Shown: positions 28,649-37,145 of the stretch, in pieces
Position numbering within the stretch: position 1 is the stretch's first letter
Layout: every line of letters starts with the position of its first letter
Source of the DNA: Georgenia wutianyii
GTDB taxonomy: Bacteria; Actinomycetota; Actinomycetes; Actinomycetales; Actinomycetaceae
Length of the DNA: 64,000 nt
Direction: 5' to 3'
Assembly (NCBI RefSeq): GCF_006349365.1
Contig: NZ_CP040899.1
Location: 2,914,001-2,978,000, forward strand
Notes under the pieces: model-generated
The model's input: the letters and a program-made list of their open reading frames with translations, nothing else
What the model was told of the DNA's origin: nothing
Databases searched by the model: none
Made by a program: the position numbers and the translations under genes

Positions 28649-29687
28649 TCAGGCAGCCGGGTCCGGCGCGGGTCTCCGGGCGGAGGTGGCCCGCCGCCTG
28701 CGCACCGAGGGCAGGGTGTAGAGCCCGGGCACCTGGCGCGTGACCCGCTCCACGCCCAGGCTGAAGAGGATCGCCCCGGCGGTCAGCACCAGCGGGAGCA
28801 CCGGGGCGGCCCAGCCGATCCCGCGCAGCGACCGGCTCGAGCAGCGCGCTCAGGACGATCACCGGGTAGAAGTGCAGGACGTAGATCGGGAGCGTCCGGC
28901 GCCCCAGGAACTCCAGCCACCACATGGCGGGACTCCTGCTCAGCACCACGGCGAGAGCGACGCCGAAGGCGACGGCGAGGCAGCTCACGCCGAGGCGGAC
29001 ACCCGGGACCCGCATCGCGTCCGCCGCGGACACCGCTGCCGAGACGGCGAGGTAGCCTGCCGCGGCCACGACCGCGTGGCGCGGGCGCACCAGACGTGCT
29101 GCGTCCCGGACCCTGGGCCCCAGGAGCGCGGCCGCCAGGAAGAAGACGAAGTACGTCGCGATCTTGTCCAGCGTCATGTTCCCCGTGTCGAGCACGCCGG
29201 CCTCGAAGGCGACGGACACCACGGCGGCGAGCGTCAGCTGCGCCCACACCGGCAGCCGGCGGATCGCCCAGGCCACCACGAAGTACAGCGCCAGGGAGTA
29301 GATGAACCAGGTGCTGGTGCTCGCGTGGGGCCACACGAGGATCAGGCCGAGCTCACCCCAGGTCGGCACGTGGTCGAGGTTCGGGAGCACCCGGAACGCC
29401 AGCGTCCAGGTGAAGGACCACAGGACGTAGAGCCACAGCAGCAGGAGGACCCGCCGCGCGAGCAGGTGGCGCAGGTCCAGGGAGAGCGCCCTCGCGGCGA
29501 AGAGCCCGGCGGTGAAGAAGAAGAGCGGCATCCGGAAGGTCGTCAGCGCGCCGCCGGCCTCTCCCCAGAACCAGGCCAGGCCCACGTCGTCGAGGAAGAA
29601 GGCCGCGTGGTAGAGCACGACGAGGATGATCGCGCCCCCCTTGGCGACGTCCACCCAGCCCTCACGAGGCGGCACACCTGTAGTCAT
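28649..29687 (-). pseudogene. Acyltransferase 3 family membrane protein, one +1 frameshift
   Basis: It starts ATG at 29687 ([20 protein letters not shown]) and has about ten membrane helices of the acyltransferase 3/OafA fold. The family motif region [15 protein letters not shown] and the active-site-type His at [10 protein letters not shown] are present. Near 28830 one extra base shifts the last helix; the other frame continues [17 protein letters not shown] and ends PDPAA at 28649. Without it, the protein is ~345 residues. Members O-acylate surface glycans or lipids. It is not obviously linked to its neighbours. Confidence 0.72.
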
Positions 29688-29776
29688 GAGGTGACGGTAG
29701 CCACGATCCCCTCGCCCGGCGGAGATGACCGGGGGGCCGAGGACGACGGGCGGAGGGTGAAGCTCGGGGTGAGGCC

Positions 29777-30821
29777 TCAGGCGCGCACGAGCGTGAGCGG
29801 CATGCCGGAGTCGACCGGGATGTCGATCGCCGACGGCGCCACGCCCGAACGCAGCATCGCCGAGCCGAGCGCGGCGATCATCGCGCCGTTGTCGGTGCAG
29901 TAGCGGATCGGCGGGATGCGCACCTCGATGCCGTGCACCTCGCCACGCTCGGCGAACAGCTCGCGCAGCCGCGAGTTCGCCGAGAAGCCACCGCCGACGA
30001 CGACGGTCCCCGTGCCGGCGCGCTGGGCGGCGACCAGCGTCTTGCTCACCAGGACGTCGGCGACCGCCTCGGAGAACGAGGCCGCGACATCGGCGGCGGC
30101 GAGCTCCTCGCCCGCGTCCTCGACGCCCTCGACGTAGCGGGCCACGGCCGTCTTCAGTCCCGAGAAGGAGAAGTCGTAGGGGTGGCGCACGGCGTCCTTG
30201 CCCTTGGACAGCCCGCGCGGGAAGCGGATCGCTGCGCGGTCGCCCTCCCTGGCGAGCCGGTCGACGTGCGGGCCGCCCGGGTAGGGCAGCCCGAGCAGGC
30301 GGCCGACCTTGTCGAAGGCCTCCCCCGCGGCGTCGTCGAGCGTCTGGCCGAGCTCGACGACGTCGGTGGCGATGTCGCGCACCTCGAGCAGGCTCGTGTG
30401 ACCGCCCGAGACGACGAGCCCGACGAAGCGCTCGGGGAAACGGACCGTGGACGAGCTCGTCCACGGCGATGTGCCCGATGACGTGGTTGACGCCGTAGAG
30501 CGGGCGGTCCAGGGCGAGGGCGAGGGACTTCGCGGCGGCGACGCCGACGGTGAGCGAGCCCACGAGTCCTGGGCCGGCCGTCACGGCGACGGCGTCGACG
30601 TCCTCCAGGCGGCACCCGGCGGCGTCGAGCGCGGCGTCGAGCGTGGGGACGAAGGCCTCGAGGTGGGCCCGGCTCGCGACCTCGGGCACGATGCCCCCGA
30701 AGCGTGCGTGCTCGTCCATCGAGGAGGCGGTGACGTCGGCGAGCAGCTCGCGGCCGCGGACCAGCGCGAAGCCGGTCTCGTCGCAGCTCGTCTCGATCCC
30801 GAGGACCAGTGGTTCGCTCAC
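29777..30821 (-). pseudogene. tsaD: tRNA t6A37 threonylcarbamoyltransferase TsaD, one +1 frameshift
   Basis: The N-terminal part from GTG 30821 reads [15 protein letters not shown] and reaches the metal-binding motif [10 protein letters not shown] (H-x3-H). An extra A in 30438-30440 then shifts the frame, and the second part resumes at [19 protein letters not shown] and ends LTLVRA at 29777. Deleting one base gives a normal ~347-residue protein. TsaD transfers threonylcarbamoyl to A37 of ANN-decoding tRNAs with TsaB and TsaE, both encoded nearby. It is essential in most bacteria, so a real knockout is unlikely. Confidence 0.85.
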
Positions 30822-30916
30822 CCCCACAGGGTAGTGCGCCACCGTGCCGGGACACGTGTGGCCGACATCACCGGCACCGCGGGATGGGGCGCGCGGCCGG
30901 CGTCGTTGCCACCGAC

Positions 30917-31531
30917 ATGACGACCGACGTTCTCCAGCACCCCTCTGTCTCCCTCGACCCGCGGATCTTCCAGGACGCGCACACGACCAACCTCTTCACC
31001 GACGAGCCGGTCGACGTCGCGACGGTGCGTGAGGTCTACGAGGCGGTGCGCTGGGCGCCGACGGCGATGAACTGCCAGCCGCTGCGCCTGGCGCTGGTCG
31101 AGCGGGGCGAGGGCCGCGAGCGTCTCGTCGCGCACCTGGCCAAGGGCAACCAGGACAAGACCCTCGTCGCGCCGCTGAGCATCGTCGTCGCCTACGACCC
31201 GGCGTTCCACGAGCACTTCGACGTCCTCGCGCCGCACCGCCCCGGGGCCCGGGAGAAGATGGACGGCGACCCCGAGTTCCGCGACGGCTTCGCCCGCACG
31301 AACGCCCTCATCCAGCTCGGCTACCTCATCCTCGGGCTGCGCGCGGCTGGTCTCGCCGTCGGCCCGATGACCGGCCTGGACGCCGCTGGCGTGGACGCCG
31401 AGCTCTTCGCCGAGTCGGGCTGGCGCACCCTCGCGGTGCTCAACGTCGGGCACGCCGCGAGCGAGGAGGACGGGGCCGTTCGGCCGCGCGCCGGGCGCCT
31501 CGACTTCGAGACGGCCGCCGTCGTCCTGTGA
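30917..31531 (+). CDS. Nitroreductase-family protein (RutE / malonic semialdehyde reductase-like)
   Basis: A 204-residue FMN-dependent nitroreductase-fold protein. Features are [14 protein letters not shown] near residue 40, the mid-region [20 protein letters not shown], and [11 protein letters not shown] near 145. It resembles RutE/YdfG-associated malonic semialdehyde reductases, but the substrate is not certain. It is encoded on the plus strand between tsaD and rimI, interrupting an otherwise minus-strand series. Confidence 0.75.
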   Translation: MTTDVLQHPSVSLDPRIFQDAHTTNLFTDEPVDVATVREVYEAVRWAPTAMNCQPLRLALVERGEGRERLVAHLAKGNQDKTLVAPLSIVVAYDPAFHEHFDVLAPHRPGAREKMDGDPEFRDGFARTNALIQLGYLILGLRAAGLAVGPMTGLDAAGVDAELFAESGWRTLAVLNVGHAASEEDGAVRPRAGRLDFETAAVVL

Positions 31532-31563
31532 CCGCGGCCGGCCCCGGGCACTGGCCGCGCCCG

Positions 31564-32022
31564 TCAGCCGGCGGTGAGGTCCCCCAGGCCACCACGCAGC
31601 CGCAGCCGCATGACGACGGCGTCCTCGTCGCCGTAGTAGCGCGGCCGGGTGCCGATCTCCTCGAACCCCGCCCGGCGGTAGAGCCGCTGGGCGGCGTCGT
31701 TGCCGGCCCGCACCTCGAGGAACACGTGGCGGGCGCGGGCGGCACGGGCCCGCTCGAGCAGGTCGGCGAGCAGTGCCGCCCCCACGCCCCTGCCGCGGCT
31801 CGCGGGAGCGACCCCGACGGTCATGACCTCGGAGTCCTCCGCCAGCGCGATCCCCGCGTAGCCGACGAGCACGCCGTCCTCCTCGGCCGCGACGTAGTAC
31901 CGGCCGGCCAGGGCGAGCTCGCCGAGGTAGACCTCGCGGGACCAGGCGCCACGACCGAAGAGCTCGGCCTCGAGCTCCATCACCCGGTCGAGGTCGCCCT
32001 CGCGCAGCGGCCGGAGGGTCAC
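31564..32022 (-). CDS. rimI: Ribosomal protein bS18 alanine N-acetyltransferase
   Basis: A 152-residue GNAT. The acetyl-CoA pyrophosphate loop is RGRGVGAALL, preceded by EVMTVGVAPASRG; LEVRAGNDAAQRLYRRAGFE is the RimI-type C-terminal signature. It acetylates the N-terminal alanine of S18. The GTG start overlaps the tsaB stop by 4 bp, the usual tsaB-rimI arrangement. Confidence 0.88.
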   Translation of the reverse strand: MTLRPLREGDLDRVMELEAELFGRGAWSREVYLGELALAGRYYVAAEEDGVLVGYAGIALAEDSEVMTVGVAPASRGRGVGAALLADLLERARAARARHVFLEVRAGNDAAQRLYRRAGFEEIGTRPRYYGDEDAVVMRLRLRGGLGDLTAG

Positions 32023-32723
32023 GAGGCCCGCTTGCGGGCTCCCGCCGGGGACACGTCCGGGCGGCGCAGGTAGAGCGGCTCGGTGCCGAGCGCGACGTCC
32101 TCACCGGCGTCGGCGCGCGCCAGGCGTGCCGCCACGATCCGCCCGAGCACGCCTGGGTCGACCTCGTCGGGGGTCCCCGGCGTCGGGGGCACGACGTCCG
32201 CGTAGAGCACCGCGCCCGCCCCGGCGACGACGACGGGCGGCTGGTCGACGGCCGCGCCCAGCGCGTCACCGGCGACGTCCGCCGCCGGGCCGACGCGAGG
32301 GCCCTCGAGCAGCTCGACGTCGTCCGCCCCGAGCGCGCGGTAGCGCGCGGAGTACACCTCCTTGCGCCGCGCGTCACCGAGGACGACGACGGTGGCGTCC
32401 GGCTCGAGGTCGAGGACCTGGCGCGCGAGGACGTCGAGGCTGCTCACGCCGTGGACGGGGATCCCGCGCGCCCGACCGAGGGCGAGCGCGGTGACGATGC
32501 CCACGCGCAGCCCGGTGAACGGCGCCGGCCCCGTGCCGACCGCGACCCGGTCGACGTCCGCCGTCGTGAGACCGGCCGCCTCGAGCACCTCGACGACGAG
32601 GGCGGACAGCCGCTCGGCGTGTCCGCGGTGGTCGGCGCTGCGCGCCCGGGCCAGGACGCCGGCCTCGGTGTCGTGGAGGGCGACGGCGCTGCCGGCGGAG
32701 GTGTCGATGCACAGGGTTCGCAC
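32019..32723 (-). CDS. tsaB: tRNA t6A biosynthesis protein TsaB
   Basis: A 234-residue ASKHA-fold partner of TsaD. LCIDTSAGSAVALHD at the N-terminus, HRGHAERLSALVVEVL and GTGPAPFTGLRVGIVTALAL are the diagnostic segments. The GTG at 32723 places the first strand at residue 3. It lies downstream of tsaE and a membrane protein gene, and overlaps rimI by 4 bp. Confidence 0.92.
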   Translation of the reverse strand: MRTLCIDTSAGSAVALHDTEAGVLARARSADHRGHAERLSALVVEVLEAAGLTTADVDRVAVGTGPAPFTGLRVGIVTALALGRARGIPVHGVSSLDVLARQVLDLEPDATVVVLGDARRKEVYSARYRALGADDVELLEGPRVGPAADVAGDALGAAVDQPPVVVAGAGAVLYADVVPPTPGTPDEVDPGVLGRIVAARLARADAGEDVALGTEPLYLRRPDVSPAGARKRAS

Positions 32724-32763
32724 GCGCCCAGGGTAGTCCGCGCGGGGCACGGCGGGCACGCGG

Positions 32764-33561
32764 CTACCGCTGCGCCGGGTCCTCGGTGGCGGTGTCCTCC
32801 CCCGGCGGGGGCGGCTCCAGCCCGGCGCGGACGTCGGCCGCGATCCGGGAGTCCGCGCGCCGGTAGTGGCGCACGAGCAGCCAGGCGACGACCGCGCCCA
32901 CGACGATGATCGCGACCGGCACGAGCGGGGAGAGCGCGGCGGCGTCCTCCTGCTCCGCCGCCCGGGGCGGGGCCGTGCCGGACTCCCCGTGCCAACCGGC
33001 GAGGAAGGTCTGGAAGACCTCGGGGGGCAGCGAGCCCTGGAGCACGCCGCGGGCGCCCTCGGACACCGCGCGGACCTCCCCGTCGAGGAGCCCGAACCAG
33101 CCCTCGACGGTGTCGTCCGCGACGAGGACGGCATCCTCGGGGGCCCCGGCGACCGTCTCGGCGAGCAGCGTGTCCGCCACGACGGCGACGAGCTCGAGCC
33201 CGCCGTCCTCGGCGGCATGGACGACGGCGACGGCCTCGGCCACGTCCTCGACCTGGCGCAGCACCGGGGCGACCCACTCCGCGGTCTGCTCGGCCACCTG
33301 GTCGGCGTCCTGCCCCGTGAGGAAGGCCTCGGTCCACCTCGCGACGGGCCGGGGGGTGCCGACGGTGAGCTGGTCGGGCGCGTCGAGCTCCGCCGCGGTG
33401 AGGGCGCGGGGCCCCTGCTCGGCGAACCAGGCGACGACGTCCTCGGGCGCGGTCGTGACGACGACGGCGGGAGCGCCGGGGTCCTCGGTCGCGGCGAGGG
33501 CGGCGGTGGGGACGGCGACGAGCAGCGCGGTGAGCACCGCCCTGAGCAGCCGGTGGGTCAC
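32764..33561 (-). CDS. Exported single-pass membrane protein, unknown function
   Basis: A 265-residue protein. It has a signal sequence at ~4-24 (LLRAVLTALLVAVPTAALA), an extracytoplasmic Ala/Glu/Val-rich domain (~25-200), a transmembrane helix at ~215-235 (LVPVAIIVVGAVVAWLLV) and a short Pro/Glu-rich cytoplasmic tail. No enzyme motif is visible. Its GTG overlaps the tsaE stop by 4 bp, so it belongs to the alr-tsaE-tsaB-rimI transcript. The function is not recognised. Confidence 0.65.
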   Translation of the reverse strand: MTHRLLRAVLTALLVAVPTAALAATEDPGAPAVVVTTAPEDVVAWFAEQGPRALTAAELDAPDQLTVGTPRPVARWTEAFLTGQDADQVAEQTAEWVAPVLRQVEDVAEAVAVVHAAEDGGLELVAVVADTLLAETVAGAPEDAVLVADDTVEGWFGLLDGEVRAVSEGARGVLQGSLPPEVFQTFLAGWHGESGTAPPRAAEQEDAAALSPLVPVAIIVVGAVVAWLLVRHYRRADSRIAADVRAGLEPPPPGEDTATEDPAQR

Positions 33562-34082
33562 GGCCGGTCCCAGGCGTCCGCCCGCCCGACGGCGGAGGCG
33601 AGGTCCACACCCTCCCAGCGCGGCCCGACGGCGCGGACGGTGACCGTGCGGGTGCCCGCGTCGGCGACCTCGTCCTGCCCGGCCAGGCCGCCGCGGGGAC
33701 GCGCGACGCTGATCTCGAGCCGGTCCTCGGTGAGGTCCTCGACCATCCCCTCGCCCCACTCGACGACGGTGACCGAGTCCTCCAGGGAGCTGTCGAGGTC
33801 GAGCGCGTCGACCTCGGCGAGGGACCCGAGGCGGTAGGCGTCGACGTGGACGAGGTCGGGGCCCTGCCCGAGGCTCGGGTGGGAGCGGGCGATGATGAAC
33901 GTCGGGGAGGCGACCTGGCCCCGCACCCCGAGCCCGGTGCCGATGCCCTGGGTGAGGGTCGTCTTCCCGGCGCCGAGGTCGCCGGTGAGGACGACGAGGT
34001 CCCCGGCCCGGAGCACGCCGGCGAGCCGGCGGCCCAGCTCGCGGGTGGCCTCGGGGTCGGGCAGCTGCCAGGTGGTGCTCAC
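33558..34082 (-). CDS. tsaE: tRNA t6A biosynthesis ATPase TsaE
   Basis: A 174-residue P-loop ATPase. Walker A is GDLGAGKTT, and the catalytic segments SPTFIIARSH, HVDAYRL and VTVVEWGEGM are all present. It resets the TsaB-TsaD complex. It overlaps alr upstream and the membrane protein downstream by 4 bp each. The C-terminal ~35 residues extend past the minimal fold. Confidence 0.93.
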   Translation of the reverse strand: MSTTWQLPDPEATRELGRRLAGVLRAGDLVVLTGDLGAGKTTLTQGIGTGLGVRGQVASPTFIIARSHPSLGQGPDLVHVDAYRLGSLAEVDALDLDSSLEDSVTVVEWGEGMVEDLTEDRLEISVARPRGGLAGQDEVADAGTRTVTVRAVGPRWEGVDLASAVGRADAWDRP

Positions 34083-35224
34083 GGGGTGACCTCCTGCGAG
34101 ACGTGGGTACGGGGGACGCGGGTGCCGAGGCGGGTGACGATCTCGTAGCCGATGGTGCCGGCCGCCGCCGCCCAGTCCTCGGCCGTGGGGACGCCGTCGC
34201 GGGCGTCGCCGAAGAGGACGGCGACGTCACCGGGGGCGACGTCGGCGCCGGGGCCGAGGTCGACGACGATCTGGTCCATGCTCACCCGGCCGGCGATGCG
34301 CGCCCTGCGCCCGGCGAGCTGGACCGGCCCGGTGCTGCCGGCGTGGCGGGGGATGCCGTCGCCGTAGCCGAGCGGGAGGAGGGCGAGCCGCCCGGCCTCC
34401 GGGGTGGCGTAGGTGTGGCCGTAGCCGACGCGCGTGCCGACGGGGACGTCCTTGGTGAGGATGACGTCGGCCTCCAGGCGCATCGCCGCGCGCAGGCCGA
34501 GGTCGACGGGGCTCGCGACGTCGGGCGCCGGCGACAGGCCGTAGAGGGCGATGCCGGGCCGGACCAGGTCGAAGTGGGTCTCGGGGTGGAAGAGCGTCCC
34601 GGAGGACGCCGCGAGGTGGCGCACGGCGGGGTGCAGGCCCGCGCGGGAGACGACGGCGAGCGCCGCGCGGAAGGCCGCGACCTGCTCGGCGGTGGTGGAG
34701 GCCTCCGGCTCGTCGCCCCGGGCGAGGTGGGACCACACCCCGACGACGTCGAGCGTGCCCTCCGCGGCGAGCCGGGCGGCGTGGTCGACGAGCCCGTCCC
34801 ACGCCTCGGGCCGGGCGCCGCCGCGGCCCATCCCGGTGTCGGCCTTGAGGTGGACGCGGGCGGGCCGGCCGGCGCGCACGGCGGCCGCGGCGAGCTCCTC
34901 CAGCGCCCACGGCGCGGCGGCCGAGACGTCGATCCCGGCGGCGACCGCGTCGGTCAGGGGCGCGCCCGGCGCGTAGATCCACGTGAGGAGCGGCTCGGTG
35001 ACGCCCGCGGCGCGCAGGCCGAGCGCCTCCCCGAGCTGGGCGACGCCGAGCCAGGTCGCCCCGGCGGCCAGCGCGGTGCGCGCGACCGGGAGGAGGCCGT
35101 GCCCGTAGGCGTCGGCCTTGACCACGGCCATGACCTCCGCACGGCCGGCGACGGCGCGCAGCCGCTCGACGTTCGCGCGGATGGCGGCGTGGTCGACGAC
35201 CGCCCGGGCCGGGTAGTAGCTCAC
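34079..35224 (-). CDS. alr: Alanine racemase
   Basis: A 381-residue PLP enzyme making D-alanine for peptidoglycan. The PLP lysine is K36 in VVKADAYGHG, and the catalytic Tyr lies in RVGYGHTYATPEAG. RVSMDQIVVDLG is the C-terminal domain signature. The GTG at 35224 gives the conserved YYPARAVVDHAAIRANV start. It overlaps tsaE by 4 bp. Confidence 0.95.
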   Translation of the reverse strand: MSYYPARAVVDHAAIRANVERLRAVAGRAEVMAVVKADAYGHGLLPVARTALAAGATWLGVAQLGEALGLRAAGVTEPLLTWIYAPGAPLTDAVAAGIDVSAAAPWALEELAAAAVRAGRPARVHLKADTGMGRGGARPEAWDGLVDHAARLAAEGTLDVVGVWSHLARGDEPEASTTAEQVAAFRAALAVVSRAGLHPAVRHLAASSGTLFHPETHFDLVRPGIALYGLSPAPDVASPVDLGLRAAMRLEADVILTKDVPVGTRVGYGHTYATPEAGRLALLPLGYGDGIPRHAGSTGPVQLAGRRARIAGRVSMDQIVVDLGPGADVAPGDVAVLFGDARDGVPTAEDWAAAAGTIGYEIVTRLGTRVPRTHVSQEVTP

Positions 35225-35255
35225 AGTCCCCGAGTCTCCCACCTGTGCCCGGCCC

Positions 35256-36791
35256 TCAGGGTGAGGCCAGGACGTCGGCGACGACGCCGGGGAGGGCGTC
35301 GGCCACCGTGAGGGCGGTGACCGGGCCACCGGCGGACGCACGCGTCCCGGCCCGGCCGTGGAGGAGGGCCGCGGCCGCGGCGAGCTCGGCGGTGAGGGCG
35401 CCGTCCGGGTCTCCCCCGCCGGCGAGGTCCTCCGCGCGCTGGGCGAGCAGCGCCCCGAGCACACCGGCGAGCACGTCGCCGGTGCCGGCGGTGGCCAGCC
35501 ACGGGCCGCCGTCGGCCTGGGTGAGGGTGGTGCCGCCCGGGGCGGCGACGACCGTCGTCGCCCCCTTGAGCAGGACGGTGGCGCCGGTGAGCGCGGCGGC
35601 GCGGCGGGCGGCGGGCAGCGGCGCGGCCTCGACGTCGGCGCGGCTCGTCCTCTCCCCGCGCTCGGTGAGGAGCTGGGCGAGCTCCCCGGCGTGCGGGGTG
35701 AGGACGACGGTCGCGGGCAGCCGCTCGGGGGCCAGGGCCAGCGCCCCTGCGTCGAGGACGGCGGGCAGGCCGTCGGCGAGCGCCCGGCGCAGGGCGTCGC
35801 GGACGTCCTCGGCGCGTCCCTCGTCGGCCGGGTCGACGCCGCTGCCGGCAGCCCAGGCCTGGACCCGGCCGCTGCCGGCGACGACCTCGGGGAAGCGTTC
35901 GTGGACGAGGCGGGTGGGGCCCTCCGGGCCGAGGTAGCGCACCATGCCCACGCCGGTGCGCAGCGCGCCGGCGGCGGCGAGGACGGCGGCGCCGGGGTAG
36001 GTCGTCGACCCGGCGACGAGGCCGAGGACACCGCGCGTGTACTTGTGGTCGGTGGGCAGGGGCGGGCGGAGCAGGTCGGCGACGTCGGCGGGGCCGAGGC
36101 GGGCGAGGGCCGCCTCCCCCAGCCCGAGCCCGATGTCGACGACGACGAGCCGTCCGGCGAGCGCCTCGGCCGGGCGGGCGAGCAGGCCCGGCTTGGCCGC
36201 GCCCATCGTCACCGTGACGTCCGCGCGCAGGACCGGCCCGGCCACCGTGCCGTCGTCGACCCCGATGCCCGAGGGGACGTCGACGGCGACGACGGTCGGC
36301 TCGTCGGGCATCGCGGCCCGCCGGTCGGCGAGCGCCGTGACGATCCCGGCGAGCGGCTCGCGCAGGGCGCCGCGCGCGCCGATGCCGGTGAGCCCGTCGA
36401 GCCACACCCCGGCGCGGTCGGCGAGGACGGTGAGGAGCTCCTCGCGTGGCCGGCCGGCGGCGTCGAGGACGTCGTGGGTGCGGACCCTGGCCCGGCGCGC
36501 CGCGGCCAGGCCGCGCTCGTGGGGGCGGTCGGTGCACAGCGCGGCGGCCACCTGCAGCCCGCGGCGGGCGAGGTAGGCGCCGGCGTACAGGGCGTCCCCG
36601 CCGTTGTTGCCACCGCCGACGAGCAGGAGCACCGTCGTGCCGCTGCGGCGCGCCCCGAGCCGGTCGAGCTCCTCGAGCACGGCCGTCGCGACGGCGAAGG
36701 CGGCGTGGGTCATGAGCGCGTCGGTCGGGGTGGCGGCGAGCAGGGGGGCCTCCGCCTCCCGGATCGCCTGTGCCTCGTGTGCGCGGATCAT
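35256..36791 (-). CDS. nnrD: Bifunctional NAD(P)H-hydrate epimerase / dehydratase
   Basis: A 511-residue fusion that repairs hydrated NAD(P)H. The N-terminal epimerase domain (~1-215) has VGGGNNGGDALYAGAYL and VDVPSGIGVDDG. The C-terminal ribokinase-like dehydratase (~225-505) has HKYTRGVLGLVAGS, TPHAGELAQLL and the ATP/ADP-site loop WLATAGTGDVLAGVLGALL. The start ATG shares its first base with the acpS stop, and alr follows 31 nt downstream. Confidence 0.92.
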   Translation of the reverse strand: MIRAHEAQAIREAEAPLLAATPTDALMTHAAFAVATAVLEELDRLGARRSGTTVLLLVGGGNNGGDALYAGAYLARRGLQVAAALCTDRPHERGLAAARRARVRTHDVLDAAGRPREELLTVLADRAGVWLDGLTGIGARGALREPLAGIVTALADRRAAMPDEPTVVAVDVPSGIGVDDGTVAGPVLRADVTVTMGAAKPGLLARPAEALAGRLVVVDIGLGLGEAALARLGPADVADLLRPPLPTDHKYTRGVLGLVAGSTTYPGAAVLAAAGALRTGVGMVRYLGPEGPTRLVHERFPEVVAGSGRVQAWAAGSGVDPADEGRAEDVRDALRRALADGLPAVLDAGALALAPERLPATVVLTPHAGELAQLLTERGERTSRADVEAAPLPAARRAAALTGATVLLKGATTVVAAPGGTTLTQADGGPWLATAGTGDVLAGVLGALLAQRAEDLAGGGDPDGALTAELAAAAALLHGRAGTRASAGGPVTALTVADALPGVVADVLASP

Positions 36792-37141
36792 CAGCCCTCG
36801 GCGACGACCATGGCCGAGGCGATCCCGGCGTCGTGGGAGATGGACAGGTGCCAGGTGCGCACGCCGAGCTCGGCGGCCCGCTGCGCGACGGAGGCGCGCA
36901 CGTGGACGACCGGCGCCCCGCCCGGCACACGCTCGACGGTGCAGTCCTGCCACGACATGCCGCCCGGTGCCCCGAGCGCCTTGGCGATGGCCTCCTTCGC
37001 GGCGAAGCGCGCCGCGAGCGAGGCCGGCGGCAGGCCGCGCTCCTCGGTGGTGAAGAGCCTGTCCCGCAGCCGGGGCGTGCGCTCGAGGGTCGCCATGAAC
37101 CGTTCGACGTCGACGACGTCGATCCCCACCCCGACGATCAC
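36791..37141 (-). CDS. acpS: Holo-[acyl-carrier-protein] synthase
   Basis: A 116-residue phosphopantetheinyl transferase. The metal-binding motif is [10 protein letters not shown] at the N-terminus and the second signature is [14 protein letters not shown]. It converts apo-ACP to holo-ACP using CoA. It starts at GTG 37141, 4 nt after the glmS stop codon, and is translationally linked to nnrD. Confidence 0.94.
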   Translation of the reverse strand: MIVGVGIDVVDVERFMATLERTPRLRDRLFTTEERGLPPASLAARFAAKEAIAKALGAPGGMSWQDCTVERVPGGAPVVHVRASVAQRAAELGVRTWHLSISHDAGIASAMVVAEG

Positions 37142-37145
37142 CGGC

